Shown one piece after another: positions 50,466 to 59,785 of a stretch of DNA of 64,000 bases; within the stretch, counting starts at the first letter, position 1, and each line of letters begins with the position of its first letter. Location of the stretch: assembly GCA_001829185.1 (NCBI GenBank), contig MIAR01000032.1:242414-306413 (forward strand), read 5' to 3'. This DNA comes from Spirochaetes bacterium GWB1_60_80. GTDB lineage: Bacteria > Spirochaetota > Spirochaetia > Treponematales > UBA12059. The position numbers and the translations under genes are program-made. The notes below the pieces were generated by a model. The model was given only the letters and a program-made list of their open reading frames with translations, searched no databases and was not told the DNA's origin.

Positions 50466-51577
50466 CTACGGTTCTTGTTACTGGTGCCAAAGGCTTTATC
50501 GGCAAGAATCTATGCCTGGCATTAAAAAGAGACCCAGATATTTCCTTGTTTGAATACGATGTTGATTCCGAAATAAGCATTCTAGAGGATGCGGTTGGCA
50601 AAGCGGTGGTTATATTTCATTTGGCTGGAATAAACAGACCAGAAAAGGTTGAAGATTTCGAGGTTGGAAACCATGGTTTTACAATAACATTACTTGATTT
50701 GATAAAAAAATCCGGTAATAAGCCGGTTATTGCTATCACTTCGTCGACGCAAGCTTTACTGGACAATCCTTATGGTGCTTCAAAGCGGTTGGCCGAAAAC
50801 GAGATATGTGCATTCGGGCAGGAATCAGGAGCGCCGGTATATATATATCGGCTTGCGAATGTATTCGGCAAGTGGTGTCGGCCATTTTATAATTCCGTTA
50901 TTGCTACTTTTTGTCATCAAGCAGCCCATAACCAGCCGTTGCGAGTAGACGATCCTACCAAGGAAATAGATTTTATTTATATTGATGATATTGTTCGTGA
51001 ACTATCTTCTTTGTTACAAAAAGATCATAAGACTGTTCCTGACAAGCTATATTCAATACAGCCTGTATATAAAAAATCATTGGGTGATATTTCAAAACTT
51101 CTTGATCGTTTTTCGAAAGTAAAATTCGGTGAACCTTTGCCTGATTTTTCTGACGAGTTTCAGAAAAAACTCTATTCTACATATTTATCCTATCTTGAAA
51201 AAAGCAGTCTAGTATACTCTGCCGACAAAAAAAGCGACAACCGTGGCTATTTATATGAGTTGCTAAAAACCGATACCGCTGGTCAAATATTCGTATCACG
51301 GACTTTGTCGGGCATTACTAGAGGTAACCATTACCACGATTCTAAGGTTGAAAAATTCTGTGTGGTTGATGGCAGTGCGCGCATTTCTTTTCGTAGTATG
51401 ATTAGTGGTGAAATCTTTTTCTTCGATGTTGAAGGTACAGAATGTAAAGTGGTGGACATTCCTCCTGGCTTTACCCATAATATTAAAAACACTGGAACCC
51501 ACGACTTGTTAACTTTATTTTGGGTAAACGAAGTTTTTAATGCCGATAAACCAGATACGTATTTTTCAGAGGTTTAA
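50462..51577 (+). CDS. fnlB: Bifunctional reductase/epimerase (FnlB/CapF)
   Basis: Second step to UDP-L-FucNAc. 371 residues: an N-terminal short-chain dehydrogenase (VLVTGAKGFIGKNLCLAL, then NPYGASKRLAE with Tyr and Lys) and a C-terminal cupin (GNHYHDSKVEKFCVVDGSAR) with the metal-binding histidines. This two-domain layout is specific for CapF. Confidence 0.93.
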   Translation: MTTVLVTGAKGFIGKNLCLALKRDPDISLFEYDVDSEISILEDAVGKAVVIFHLAGINRPEKVEDFEVGNHGFTITLLDLIKKSGNKPVIAITSSTQALLDNPYGASKRLAENEICAFGQESGAPVYIYRLANVFGKWCRPFYNSVIATFCHQAAHNQPLRVDDPTKEIDFIYIDDIVRELSSLLQKDHKTVPDKLYSIQPVYKKSLGDISKLLDRFSKVKFGEPLPDFSDEFQKKLYSTYLSYLEKSSLVYSADKKSDNRGYLYELLKTDTAGQIFVSRTLSGITRGNHYHDSKVEKFCVVDGSARISFRSMISGEIFFFDVEGTECKVVDIPPGFTHNIKNTGTHDLLTLFWVNEVFNADKPDTYFSEV

Positions 51578-52708
51578 ATGAAGCAAACTAAAGTTTTGAC
51601 CGTTGTCGGTACCAGGCCGGAGATAATTCGTCTTTCATGCGTTATGAAAAAGCTTGATGCTAATGTAGACCATGTTTTGGTGCATACAGGACAAAACTAC
51701 GATTATGAACTCAACAAGATTTTTTTTGATGATATGGAACTTCGCAGGCCTGATCATTTTCTGGAGGCTGCCGGAGAGTCAGCTATGGCGACTATTGGTC
51801 GTATTATCGAGAAGATGGATACGGTATTGCTCCAGGAGAAGCCTGATGCTCTTTTGGTGTTGGGTGATACCAATTCATGCTTAGCCGCACTCCCGGCTAA
51901 ACGACGTAAAGTTCCTATTTTTCATATGGAAGCTGGCAATCGTTGTTTTGATCAACGTGTTCCAGAGGAAACTAACCGTAAAATAGTTGATCACATTTCC
52001 GATATCAATATGCCTTATTCGTCTATTGCCAGAGAATATTTATTACGAGAGGGATTATCACCGGATCGTATTGTAAAAACCGGTTCGCCAATGTACGAAG
52101 TTTTATACCATTATATGGATAAGATAAAGGCCTCTAAGGCGTTGCTAGATAATGGCGTCCAGGCTGAGAAATATTTGGTTGTAAGCTGTCATCGTGAAGA
52201 AAATGTCGATTCCGACCGTAACCTAATGAATCTGGTAGAGTCCCTTAATCTATTGGCAAAGACATACGGTGAACCGATAATAATGTCCACCCATCCAAGG
52301 ACTCGCAAACGTTTTGAGGCAAAAAGTGTAAAGCTTGATCCGCTTGTTCGCACTTTGAAACCCATGGGTTTTTCAGATTATAATAAGTTGCAGATGGATG
52401 CACGCCTGGTAGTATCTGATTCAGGAACAATTAGTGAGGAATCTTCCATACTCAATTTCCCCGCTTTGAATATTCGGGAAGCCCACGAACGGCCAGAGGC
52501 GATGGAAGAGGGAACAGTTATAATGACCGGATTGAATCCAACCCGTGTGCTTGAGGCTGCGCTGATAGCACAAAAACAACCTCGCGGTGAAAATCGGTTA
52601 TTTCGACAAGTAAGTGACTATAGTATGCCAAATGTGTCAGAAAAAGTGCTTAGAATTATTCTAAGCTATATTGACTATATAAATATAAATGTCTGGAAAA
52701 AAAATTAA
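51578..52708 (+). CDS. fnlC: UDP-N-acetylglucosamine 2-epimerase family (FnlC/CapG)
   Basis: Last step giving UDP-L-FucNAc by C2 epimerisation. 376 residues of the WecB family: TVVGTRPEIIRLSCVMKKLD, HTGQNYDYELN, HMEAGNRCFDQRVPEETNRK and SDSGTISEESS. It starts directly at the fnlB stop and overlaps the glycosyltransferase gene by 20 bp. Confidence 0.92.
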   Translation: MKQTKVLTVVGTRPEIIRLSCVMKKLDANVDHVLVHTGQNYDYELNKIFFDDMELRRPDHFLEAAGESAMATIGRIIEKMDTVLLQEKPDALLVLGDTNSCLAALPAKRRKVPIFHMEAGNRCFDQRVPEETNRKIVDHISDINMPYSSIAREYLLREGLSPDRIVKTGSPMYEVLYHYMDKIKASKALLDNGVQAEKYLVVSCHREENVDSDRNLMNLVESLNLLAKTYGEPIIMSTHPRTRKRFEAKSVKLDPLVRTLKPMGFSDYNKLQMDARLVVSDSGTISEESSILNFPALNIREAHERPEAMEEGTVIMTGLNPTRVLEAALIAQKQPRGENRLFRQVSDYSMPNVSEKVLRIILSYIDYININVWKKN

Positions 52709-53897
52709 AAAATCAGTACTCGTAATAACAGAGCGTTATTATCCAGAGAAATTCCTTATCAATGATTTGATTTCTGCGTGGATACAAAAAGGGTTTAAGG
52801 TAATTGTTCTTACACAGGTTCCTTCTTACCCTGCAGATAGTTTGTTTTCTGGTTATAAGAATGAATTCTCGGATAGAATTGAGAACGGCGCTCGTATCGT
52901 GCGATTCAAGACGGTATTAGGTTATAAAAGGAGTCTATTTAGGAAAATACTGAGTTATTTCTGTTTTATGATACGCGCGCTTTGGTATTCGTTACGACTA
53001 GCTTATAAAGTCGACTCTGTTTTTGTATATCATACCGGTCCATTAACTCAAGCGTTACCATTAATTACTATAAAGTTACTAACCAGAAAACGTACTGCTA
53101 TTTGGACTCAGGATGTATGGCCGGATACGGTTTTTGCCTATGGTTTTCCCAATCATGGAGCCTTCGCAATATTAGTAAAAGCCTTTGTATACAGCATCTA
53201 TACGTTTTGCGATGTTATTTTAGTTTCAAGCCCAGGATTTATTCAAAGACTCAGGCCATATGTTGCGAAGCATATAGCTATTCAATTTTTACCACAATGG
53301 GTTTCCGATGAAGTGAAAATACAAAAACCAACTTCTATAATCATCTGCTCAAAAGCTAAACGCTTTATCTTCGCAGGCAATTTAGGAAAAATGCAGAATT
53401 TGGATAAGGTAATCTTGGCATTTGCCAAGATTACACCTCAATGCGCAGAATTGTATTTATTAGGTGATGGCTCAAACCGCAGTAGATTGGAAGCCTTAGT
53501 TTCGGAACATCATATTAAAAATGTGGTCTTTTTGGGTAGTGTTCCTCAAGATCAGGTAATATCCTGTCTTCAACAGTGTGATTTTACAGTACTCTCGCTC
53601 TCTCCTAATCCACTCATTTCACTTACGATACCAGCAAAATTTCAAACCTATCTGTTTGCGCAAAAGCCAATCTTCGCAATAACTGATGGCGAAGTTGCGA
53701 AGCTGGTACACGAACATGGATTGGGTGTTACTGCCAACCCCTCATCAATTGACTCAATTGTAGAAGGTGTTCGAAGCATGTGTTCAATTACTCAAAATCA
53801 GCGTTACGAAATTGAAGTTAATTTATATTCATTACTTATAGAAAAATACAATAAGGAAAGATCGGTAGAAAATGCGGCTACTTTTATTTTTGGATAA
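52689..53897 (+). CDS. Family 4 glycosyltransferase (WbuB-like), probable FucNAc transferase
   Basis: 402-residue GT-B enzyme. N-terminal domain: ITERYYPEKFLINDLISAW, then AIWTQDVWPDTVFAYGF. C-terminal domain: FAGNLGKMQNLDKVILAFAK and the donor-binding TIPAKFQTYLFAQKPIFAIT. WbuB proteins follow fnlABC in other O-antigen loci and transfer L-FucNAc, which supports that role here. Confidence 0.87.
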   Translation: MSGKKIKKSVLVITERYYPEKFLINDLISAWIQKGFKVIVLTQVPSYPADSLFSGYKNEFSDRIENGARIVRFKTVLGYKRSLFRKILSYFCFMIRALWYSLRLAYKVDSVFVYHTGPLTQALPLITIKLLTRKRTAIWTQDVWPDTVFAYGFPNHGAFAILVKAFVYSIYTFCDVILVSSPGFIQRLRPYVAKHIAIQFLPQWVSDEVKIQKPTSIIICSKAKRFIFAGNLGKMQNLDKVILAFAKITPQCAELYLLGDGSNRSRLEALVSEHHIKNVVFLGSVPQDQVISCLQQCDFTVLSLSPNPLISLTIPAKFQTYLFAQKPIFAITDGEVAKLVHEHGLGVTANPSSIDSIVEGVRSMCSITQNQRYEIEVNLYSLLIEKYNKERSVENAATFIFG

Positions 53898-54101
53898 AGA
53901 TTATTTAGCAGAATAAATGATTAGTGTTTTAAAACGATTTGTGCTTGTTTATAAAATTTACCAATTCAATTCTAAAACCAAATATTTGATATTAATTTTG
54001 ACGTGTTGGTGATTCCTGAATACTATTTTAAGAAGAGTCGCTTATTGTCCATGAAATTAAAACCGAGGGCATCAGGGCAGCCTAAGAGTAAGGAAGCTTA
54101 A

Positions 54102-55175
54102 ATGAGAGATTTCAAGACTATCCTCGTTACCGGCGGAGCCGGTTTTATAGGTTCTAATTTAATTCGTTATTTACTGAGCGACAAATCCGGTTTTACTGGT
54201 CGCATCGTTAACTTGGATGCTTTGACCTATGCCGGTAACCCAGACAGCCTGGCTGATATCGATAAACGCTTAGGGGGCAAGCGCTATTTTTTTTTAAAAG
54301 CCGATATTTGCGATCGTAAAGCTGTTGAAAAAGCTTTTACCGATTATGCCATCGATGCCGTCTGCCATTTAGCTGCTGAGAGCCATGTTGACCGATCCAT
54401 TCTCGGGCCGGAAGCCTTTATCCGTACCAATGTGATGGGTACTTTTACGCTACTGGATGTGGCTCGTATAGCTTGGAAAGACCGTAGCGATGTACTATTC
54501 CACCACGTCAGTACCGACGAGGTGTTTGGATCGCTTGGCGATTCTGGCTTCTTTACTGAAACAACGCCGTATGACCCGCGTTCTCCCTACTCTGCCAGCA
54601 AGGCCAGTAGTGATCACTTGGTTATGGCCTATCACCACACCTACCACCTACCGGTAACGCTTACCAATTGCAGCAACAATTACGGACCCTACCAGTTTCC
54701 AGAAAAACTAGTTCCGGTCATGATTTTAAATATGATAGAAGACAAACCATTACCGGTATACGGTGATGGAAAAAACATCCGTGATTGGTTGTATGTAGAA
54801 GACCATAATTCTGCTGTCTGGACTGTTATGCAGAACGGTGTGCTCGGCCAAACCTACAACATTGGTGGCGAAAACGAATGGGAAAACATCAAGCTGCTTG
54901 ATCGACTCATCGACTTGGTAGCGGAGGAAAGTGGCAAGAGTTCCGCTAGCCTGCGTTCTCTTATCACCTATGTAAAAGACCGCCCTGGCCATGACCGCCG
55001 CTATGCTATTGACTGTTCCAAACTCAAGACTGAGTTGGGTTGGAGGCAGTCAGTTACCTTTGATGAAGGTTTGCGTAAAACCGTCCGCTGGTATCTCGAC
55101 AATAGCGGATGGATAAATCGTGTCCGTTCTGGTGAGTATCGTACTTGGATGGATGTTAATTACACTCAGCGCTGA
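54102..55175 (+). CDS. rfbB: dTDP-glucose 4,6-dehydratase
   Basis: Supplies dTDP-4-keto-6-deoxyglucose to the QdtA/B/C-like enzymes. 357 residues: LVTGGAGFIGSNLIRYLL, VSTDEVFGSLGD and YSASKASSDHL with the catalytic Tyr/Lys. RfbC/RfbD are absent, so rhamnose is not made here. Codon use is visibly less AT-rich than in the preceding genes. A short open tail ends directly at its ATG. Confidence 0.95.
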   Translation: MRDFKTILVTGGAGFIGSNLIRYLLSDKSGFTGRIVNLDALTYAGNPDSLADIDKRLGGKRYFFLKADICDRKAVEKAFTDYAIDAVCHLAAESHVDRSILGPEAFIRTNVMGTFTLLDVARIAWKDRSDVLFHHVSTDEVFGSLGDSGFFTETTPYDPRSPYSASKASSDHLVMAYHHTYHLPVTLTNCSNNYGPYQFPEKLVPVMILNMIEDKPLPVYGDGKNIRDWLYVEDHNSAVWTVMQNGVLGQTYNIGGENEWENIKLLDRLIDLVAEESGKSSASLRSLITYVKDRPGHDRRYAIDCSKLKTELGWRQSVTFDEGLRKTVRWYLDNSGWINRVRSGEYRTWMDVNYTQR

Positions 55176-55201
55176 AGTATTAGGGTAAAGAGGAGTTCTA
55201 T

Positions 55202-56128
55202 ATGCAAGATACACAACCCGAAGAAAAACTGGCAGGCAGTAACGAAATATCTCTGATAGATATACTAGCTGTATTGTTGCGTAGCCGTCGGTTGATTGTT
55301 GGTACTACAGCTTTGGCTCTGGTACTTGCGATTCTAGCAGTAGTATTGATACCTTCTATTGTACTTGCAAAGACCTCCATAGACAAAATTTATGAAGCTG
55401 TGGTCAGTACTCGAATATCAAGTAGTGTTTTGGTTTTTGTTAGCCAGGAATTAGTCGATGATTTCTTGCAGCAATCCTTGTCCGAACCAACTATTATCTT
55501 GGCTGCCTTGCGTGAAGCCGGTATTGAGAAGATTGATACGATTAATTTAGCTGAACAAAACGAGGATCAGCTGTTGTTTTCCATCAGACGGCGCCTGGTA
55601 GAAAACAGAGCTATTTCTGGAGCGGCTTTGCCTGAAGAACAGCGTTTGTATACGACTCAAACAGCTAAAGGTGGCTTTCAGGTTAGCATAAATTATCCTG
55701 ATCCACTTTTAGCCAAGAACTTTCTTCTAGCCTTGATACAACACACAAATATACGTATGACGGCTTTGGTTTATCCAATGGCGGAAGCTGAAACCTACAG
55801 CTTTGAAAAGATAGCGGAGCTGGAGTATCCACGTGATGTAATTGAGCAGAATCTGTTTGAAACTTTTTATCGTTACACAGCGGCTAGTCGTTTCATAGAA
55901 GGAAATGAGCCGGCCTTGGTAGTTACTCAGGATCCTTATGTGCTGATCCAAAGTATTAATATTGCGATGATTCGTGATGGTATTATTAAGAAATGTATTA
56001 TTGGGGTGGTTGTGGTATTTTTTCTGTCGATTTTTATGGCCTTCCTACTGCAATGGATTTCATCGGTTAAAACTGATACCGCGGCTATGGCAAAAATAAG
56101 GCAGGCTATGGCTGGCAGCAGGAAGTGA
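55202..56128 (+). CDS. Wzz-like chain-length determinant protein
   Basis: 308 residues with two membrane segments (about 30-52 and 264-285) enclosing a periplasmic domain, the Wzz/polysaccharide co-polymerase plan. The N-terminus (EISLIDILAVLLRSRRLIVG) matches. There is no C-terminal tyrosine-kinase domain. It should set modal length of the polymer made by Wzy. Confidence 0.82.
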   Translation: MQDTQPEEKLAGSNEISLIDILAVLLRSRRLIVGTTALALVLAILAVVLIPSIVLAKTSIDKIYEAVVSTRISSSVLVFVSQELVDDFLQQSLSEPTIILAALREAGIEKIDTINLAEQNEDQLLFSIRRRLVENRAISGAALPEEQRLYTTQTAKGGFQVSINYPDPLLAKNFLLALIQHTNIRMTALVYPMAEAETYSFEKIAELEYPRDVIEQNLFETFYRYTAASRFIEGNEPALVVTQDPYVLIQSINIAMIRDGIIKKCIIGVVVVFFLSIFMAFLLQWISSVKTDTAAMAKIRQAMAGSRK

Positions 56129-56216
56129 AACCGGTTACCCTTCAGCAGTAATTGAAATTCCAATCAGCTATGTGACGTTTACTATTATTCCGCGTATATT
56201 CGCTAGGGGGCCAGAT

Positions 56217-57680
56217 TTGTTTATCCTGAAACTTGCCCTGCGCAATCTTGATCGGCATGCCCGGAAGACTCTATTACTGATAGGCCTTATTGCTTGCGGC
56301 GTAGCAGCGTCCTTTGTAGCTAATGCGATTTTTGAAGGTACCAACCAGGGACTGCAGCGTACCTTTATTGGTAGCCTCACCGGTGATGCCGCCTTGTGTC
56401 TTCCTTCTGAGACACCCTTTAGTTTGTTTGGCAGCGAGGTACCGATAGTCAGCGAATATGAATCGATTCCACCTCTTGTTGGCCATACTTCGCTACTATC
56501 TTTTTTGGCTGGGAATCCGGAGGTGAGCGCCGCAACTTCCATTGTCTCAGCCGCCGCCGTGCTAGAGTGTGCTGGTTACAGTCAGGCTGTGCCCTTGTTT
56601 GGGGTCGACCCAGCCACCTATTTTACGGTTTGCTCAGATGTGAAGATCCTATCTGGGTCGATTCAATCCTTGCAGGACTCTGGCGTCTTTCTGAATGCCG
56701 TTCTGGCTGGTACTATTGAACGGGCTTTACAGCGCCCCTTGGTAATCGGGGAGCCGATTCGGTTTAGCATGTACGTTGGCAATAGTTTCCGGGTTCGTAG
56801 CGCCCCGTTTGCCGGCGTTCATGCCTACGTGGGAACCAACGAAGCGCTTGATCGGGTAGTGCTCGCCGATTTGACCACAGTCCGATCCTTGGCGGATTAT
56901 ACCCTGGGTTACGGAGTACGTGAGACTGCCGGAGTTACTGACGATGCACTTGGCGGACAGGTTGACTTGGATTCACTATTTGGTTCAGCGGTGGATATTG
57001 TAGCTGATACGGAGCAAGCCCTAGATTTGGCCAATCTTGAAGCCAACTTGGCAGATACCGCAGAACGTGATGCCCTGGTTATGACCGATGCGGGGGCCTG
57101 GAGTTTTATCCTGGTACGGGCCGTAGAGGGGCGGGCTCGACAGCTAGTCAAAAGTTTACGCGGTATGGCAGCTGAGGCTGCCTTTGATGTGAAGGTGTTG
57201 GACTGGCAAGCCGCCGCCGGCAGTGTCGCTCTGACTTTGGTAGCCGTACGAGCCGTATTCTATATTGGGCTTGGTTTCATAGCTATAGGCGCAATTTTAG
57301 TAATTGTGAATGCTTTAGTCATATCAGTTTTAGAGCGCACCGCCGAGATTGGCACTATGCGAGGTGTTGGCGCTTCGGCCGGTTTTATCCGCAGTCTGTT
57401 CATCGCAGAATCGCTAATCATTGTTCTGGTGGCTGCCGCCATTGGCCTAGCGCTTGGTACGTTTGTGGTTCTTCTGCTGGGGCAGGTTGAAATACGCCTC
57501 TCTAATCAATTGCTGATAGCACTGTTTGGTGGTCTAACCTTACAGGCGCGACTAAGTGTATCTAGTTTCATCCTCCATGTGGTCATGGTTGTCGTGGTTG
57601 GCGGGCTGGCCTGGATCTATCCGGTTAGCGTTGCCATGCACATCCAACCGCTAGCTGCCATGAATCGAGGTGGGGCATGA
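56217..57680 (+). CDS. FtsX-like ABC permease (LolC/E or MacB-type), first copy
   Basis: I use the TTG at 56217 because GGGGG precedes it by 6 nt and the protein then starts LFILKLALRNLDRHARKTLL; the GTG at 56172 has no ribosome site. 487 residues, with one N-terminal helix, a large periplasmic domain (about 50-345) and three C-terminal helices carrying LERTAEIGTMRGVGASAGFI, the FtsX/LolE coupling motif. It overlaps the second permease by 4 bp. No ABC ATPase is encoded next to it. Confidence 0.83.
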   Translation: MFILKLALRNLDRHARKTLLLIGLIACGVAASFVANAIFEGTNQGLQRTFIGSLTGDAALCLPSETPFSLFGSEVPIVSEYESIPPLVGHTSLLSFLAGNPEVSAATSIVSAAAVLECAGYSQAVPLFGVDPATYFTVCSDVKILSGSIQSLQDSGVFLNAVLAGTIERALQRPLVIGEPIRFSMYVGNSFRVRSAPFAGVHAYVGTNEALDRVVLADLTTVRSLADYTLGYGVRETAGVTDDALGGQVDLDSLFGSAVDIVADTEQALDLANLEANLADTAERDALVMTDAGAWSFILVRAVEGRARQLVKSLRGMAAEAAFDVKVLDWQAAAGSVALTLVAVRAVFYIGLGFIAIGAILVIVNALVISVLERTAEIGTMRGVGASAGFIRSLFIAESLIIVLVAAAIGLALGTFVVLLLGQVEIRLSNQLLIALFGGLTLQARLSVSSFILHVVMVVVVGGLAWIYPVSVAMHIQPLAAMNRGGA

Positions 57681-58972
57681 CAGTGCTGTTCCTGGCACTA
57701 CGCAGTTTGTTTTTGCAACGCAGACGCTATGTTTTGATGTTTTTAGCTATTTTCATCGGCTTTATGCTTATGACGGTTATACATTCATTGACATCCGGCA
57801 TGCTTGAAACCGTAAAGACCAAAGCGGCCCGCTATTTTTCCGGGCATATCAGCCTCACCGGCTACGAGGCCGGGCAGCCGAGCTTGGTGGATGTCGCCGG
57901 GTTGCGCACTAGCCTATTGGATGCTGGGTTACCACTGAGGACTATTGCGCCACGCACTATTTATTACCGGAGTGATGCCTCGTTATTTTTTGCAGGCGAA
58001 TCGATCCGGCAAAGGCGTCTGCTTGGCATCGACTTCAAGCTTGAGGCAGCCGAGATGGCCAACCTCAGTTTTCTCGATGGCTCCATCCAGGACATGGTGA
58101 CCGCAGGCCAGGACGGAATCCTCATTAGCGAGGCGGCAGCCCGGTTACTGGGAGCCAGGGTAGGTGATGATATCATCTTGTATCTGACTACCGACTCTGG
58201 GCAATATAACTCGTCAACCTTAATTATTCGTGGCATTTTTCGGGAAACTAGTTTATTTGGTTACGTGGCCTACATGCGCCAACAGGATCTCAACCGCATG
58301 CTGCAACGCCCGGCAGATGCCGCCACTGATTTGGCTTTGTACACCAGGCAAGGGGTGGACCCGGAAGCTTTACTGGAACGTATTCGCCCTCTCCTGATAA
58401 CTTACCGCCGCTTGTTGCCCCGACTACCAACCAAGGCGTCTCTGTATGAGGCTTTAGCGGTGACCGATTGGGGGCAAGGACCAGTTCTAGCGATACTGAC
58501 GCTGCAAGCCCACTTGAACCAGATAACGATCATGCTTGATGCCTTTTGGACTGTAACCTGGTTCATATTGGCAGTGTTCATACTGGTAGTGATGGTTGGA
58601 ATATTGAATACCTATCGGGTTTTAGTTTACGAGCGCACCCGCGAGATTGGTACCTTACGCGCGCTGGGCATGCAACGAGCTGCCGTACAAGCGCTTTTTC
58701 TAGTAGAGGCCACCGTTCTGGCCTTACTCGCTTCTGTTACCGGTTTTTTAGTTGGGAGTTTGGTGTTGGCCGGATTGAGTCGCTTCGATGTCTCGGCCCT
58801 ACCGGGAACGGGTCTGATTGCGGATCGTGGTCATCTCCAACCTTTCATAGACTGGCGTTTAACTGGTTTGACCTTAACCATGATGATTGGCGCTGTTGTT
58901 TTGGCCGCATCTGGACCGGCCCGCCAGGCTAGCCGAGTTACTCCGGCAGAGGCTTTGCGGACCGCAGATTAA
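57677..58972 (+). CDS. FtsX-like ABC permease, second copy
   Basis: 431 residues with the same plan: N-terminal helix (MFLAIFIGFMLMTVI), periplasmic domain, then three helices with YERTREIGTLRALGMQRAAV. Together with the previous gene it would form a heterodimeric Lol/Mac-type permease. The ATGA overlap makes equal production likely. Confidence 0.85.
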   Translation: MTVLFLALRSLFLQRRRYVLMFLAIFIGFMLMTVIHSLTSGMLETVKTKAARYFSGHISLTGYEAGQPSLVDVAGLRTSLLDAGLPLRTIAPRTIYYRSDASLFFAGESIRQRRLLGIDFKLEAAEMANLSFLDGSIQDMVTAGQDGILISEAAARLLGARVGDDIILYLTTDSGQYNSSTLIIRGIFRETSLFGYVAYMRQQDLNRMLQRPADAATDLALYTRQGVDPEALLERIRPLLITYRRLLPRLPTKASLYEALAVTDWGQGPVLAILTLQAHLNQITIMLDAFWTVTWFILAVFILVVMVGILNTYRVLVYERTREIGTLRALGMQRAAVQALFLVEATVLALLASVTGFLVGSLVLAGLSRFDVSALPGTGLIADRGHLQPFIDWRLTGLTLTMMIGAVVLAASGPARQASRVTPAEALRTAD

Positions 58973-58987
58973 TTGATTGGAGAAGTA

Positions 58988-59785
58988 ATGAAGGGATCTG
59001 TCTTTCGTAGCCTTTCGATAATTGGTTTTTTTCTTGTTGCTGTCTTTGTTAGCGGGCAAGCTACCCCGGTTTTCAATCAAGTGGAGGCGTCAGCCTTGCT
59101 GGCGGAAATCGATACCCAAGTAGTGTTCAATGATACCGATTTATCGGCTCAGTATTTGATAGTACAGCGCGACCCAGGCGGGGCTACCACCACCACCGTA
59201 GCTACTATGTTCCGGCGCGATGTGGCTGCCCAGTTTCTGATTCTGGTTTTGGAGCCGGTGGTGGATAAGGGTAAAGGCTATCTGAAGCTGGGTGACAACC
59301 TGTGGCTGTATGATCCGGTTGGCCGGACTTTCACCTTTACCAATGCTCGCGAGCGCTTCCAGAACTCCAGTGCCCGAAACTCTGATTTTAACCGATCCAA
59401 CTTTGCGGTTGATTATCGGCCAACGGCTACTCGCCAGGAACGGCTGGGAACCTTCAACTGCACCGTTTTGGATCTGGAGGCACGTAATGACCACGTATCA
59501 TTCCCGCGGATGCGGATCTGGGTTTCCGAGGATCGCTTGATTCGCAAAATGGAAGATTACAGCCTATCCGGGCAATTGATGCGGACCACGGCCATTCTCA
59601 ACTACCAACGGGTAGGCAGACGCTGGCTACCGGTTACCATGATCATCCAGGATCACCTGAGCGCCCGCCGTATTAATAATCAAGTCGAATATAGCCGTAC
59701 CACCATCACCATTTCGCAGCCGTCGCTTGAGGCACTACCCGACTCGCTGTTTACTAAAGAATACCTGGAGCGGGTTAACCGGTGA
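58988..59785 (+). CDS. LolA-like outer-membrane lipoprotein-sorting protein
   Basis: The ATG at 58988 has GGAG 5 nt upstream and gives 265 residues with a signal peptide (SLSIIGFFLVAVFVSGQA). The mature part is an unclosed-barrel LolA/LolB-like fold: FRRDVAAQFLILVLEP, GDNLWLYDPVGRTFTF, TMIIQDHLSARRINNQVEYS. It overlaps the next gene by 4 bp. It could carry lipid or lipoprotein from the FtsX-type permease pair. Confidence 0.82.
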   Translation: MKGSVFRSLSIIGFFLVAVFVSGQATPVFNQVEASALLAEIDTQVVFNDTDLSAQYLIVQRDPGGATTTTVATMFRRDVAAQFLILVLEPVVDKGKGYLKLGDNLWLYDPVGRTFTFTNARERFQNSSARNSDFNRSNFAVDYRPTATRQERLGTFNCTVLDLEARNDHVSFPRMRIWVSEDRLIRKMEDYSLSGQLMRTTAILNYQRVGRRWLPVTMIIQDHLSARRINNQVEYSRTTITISQPSLEALPDSLFTKEYLERVNR

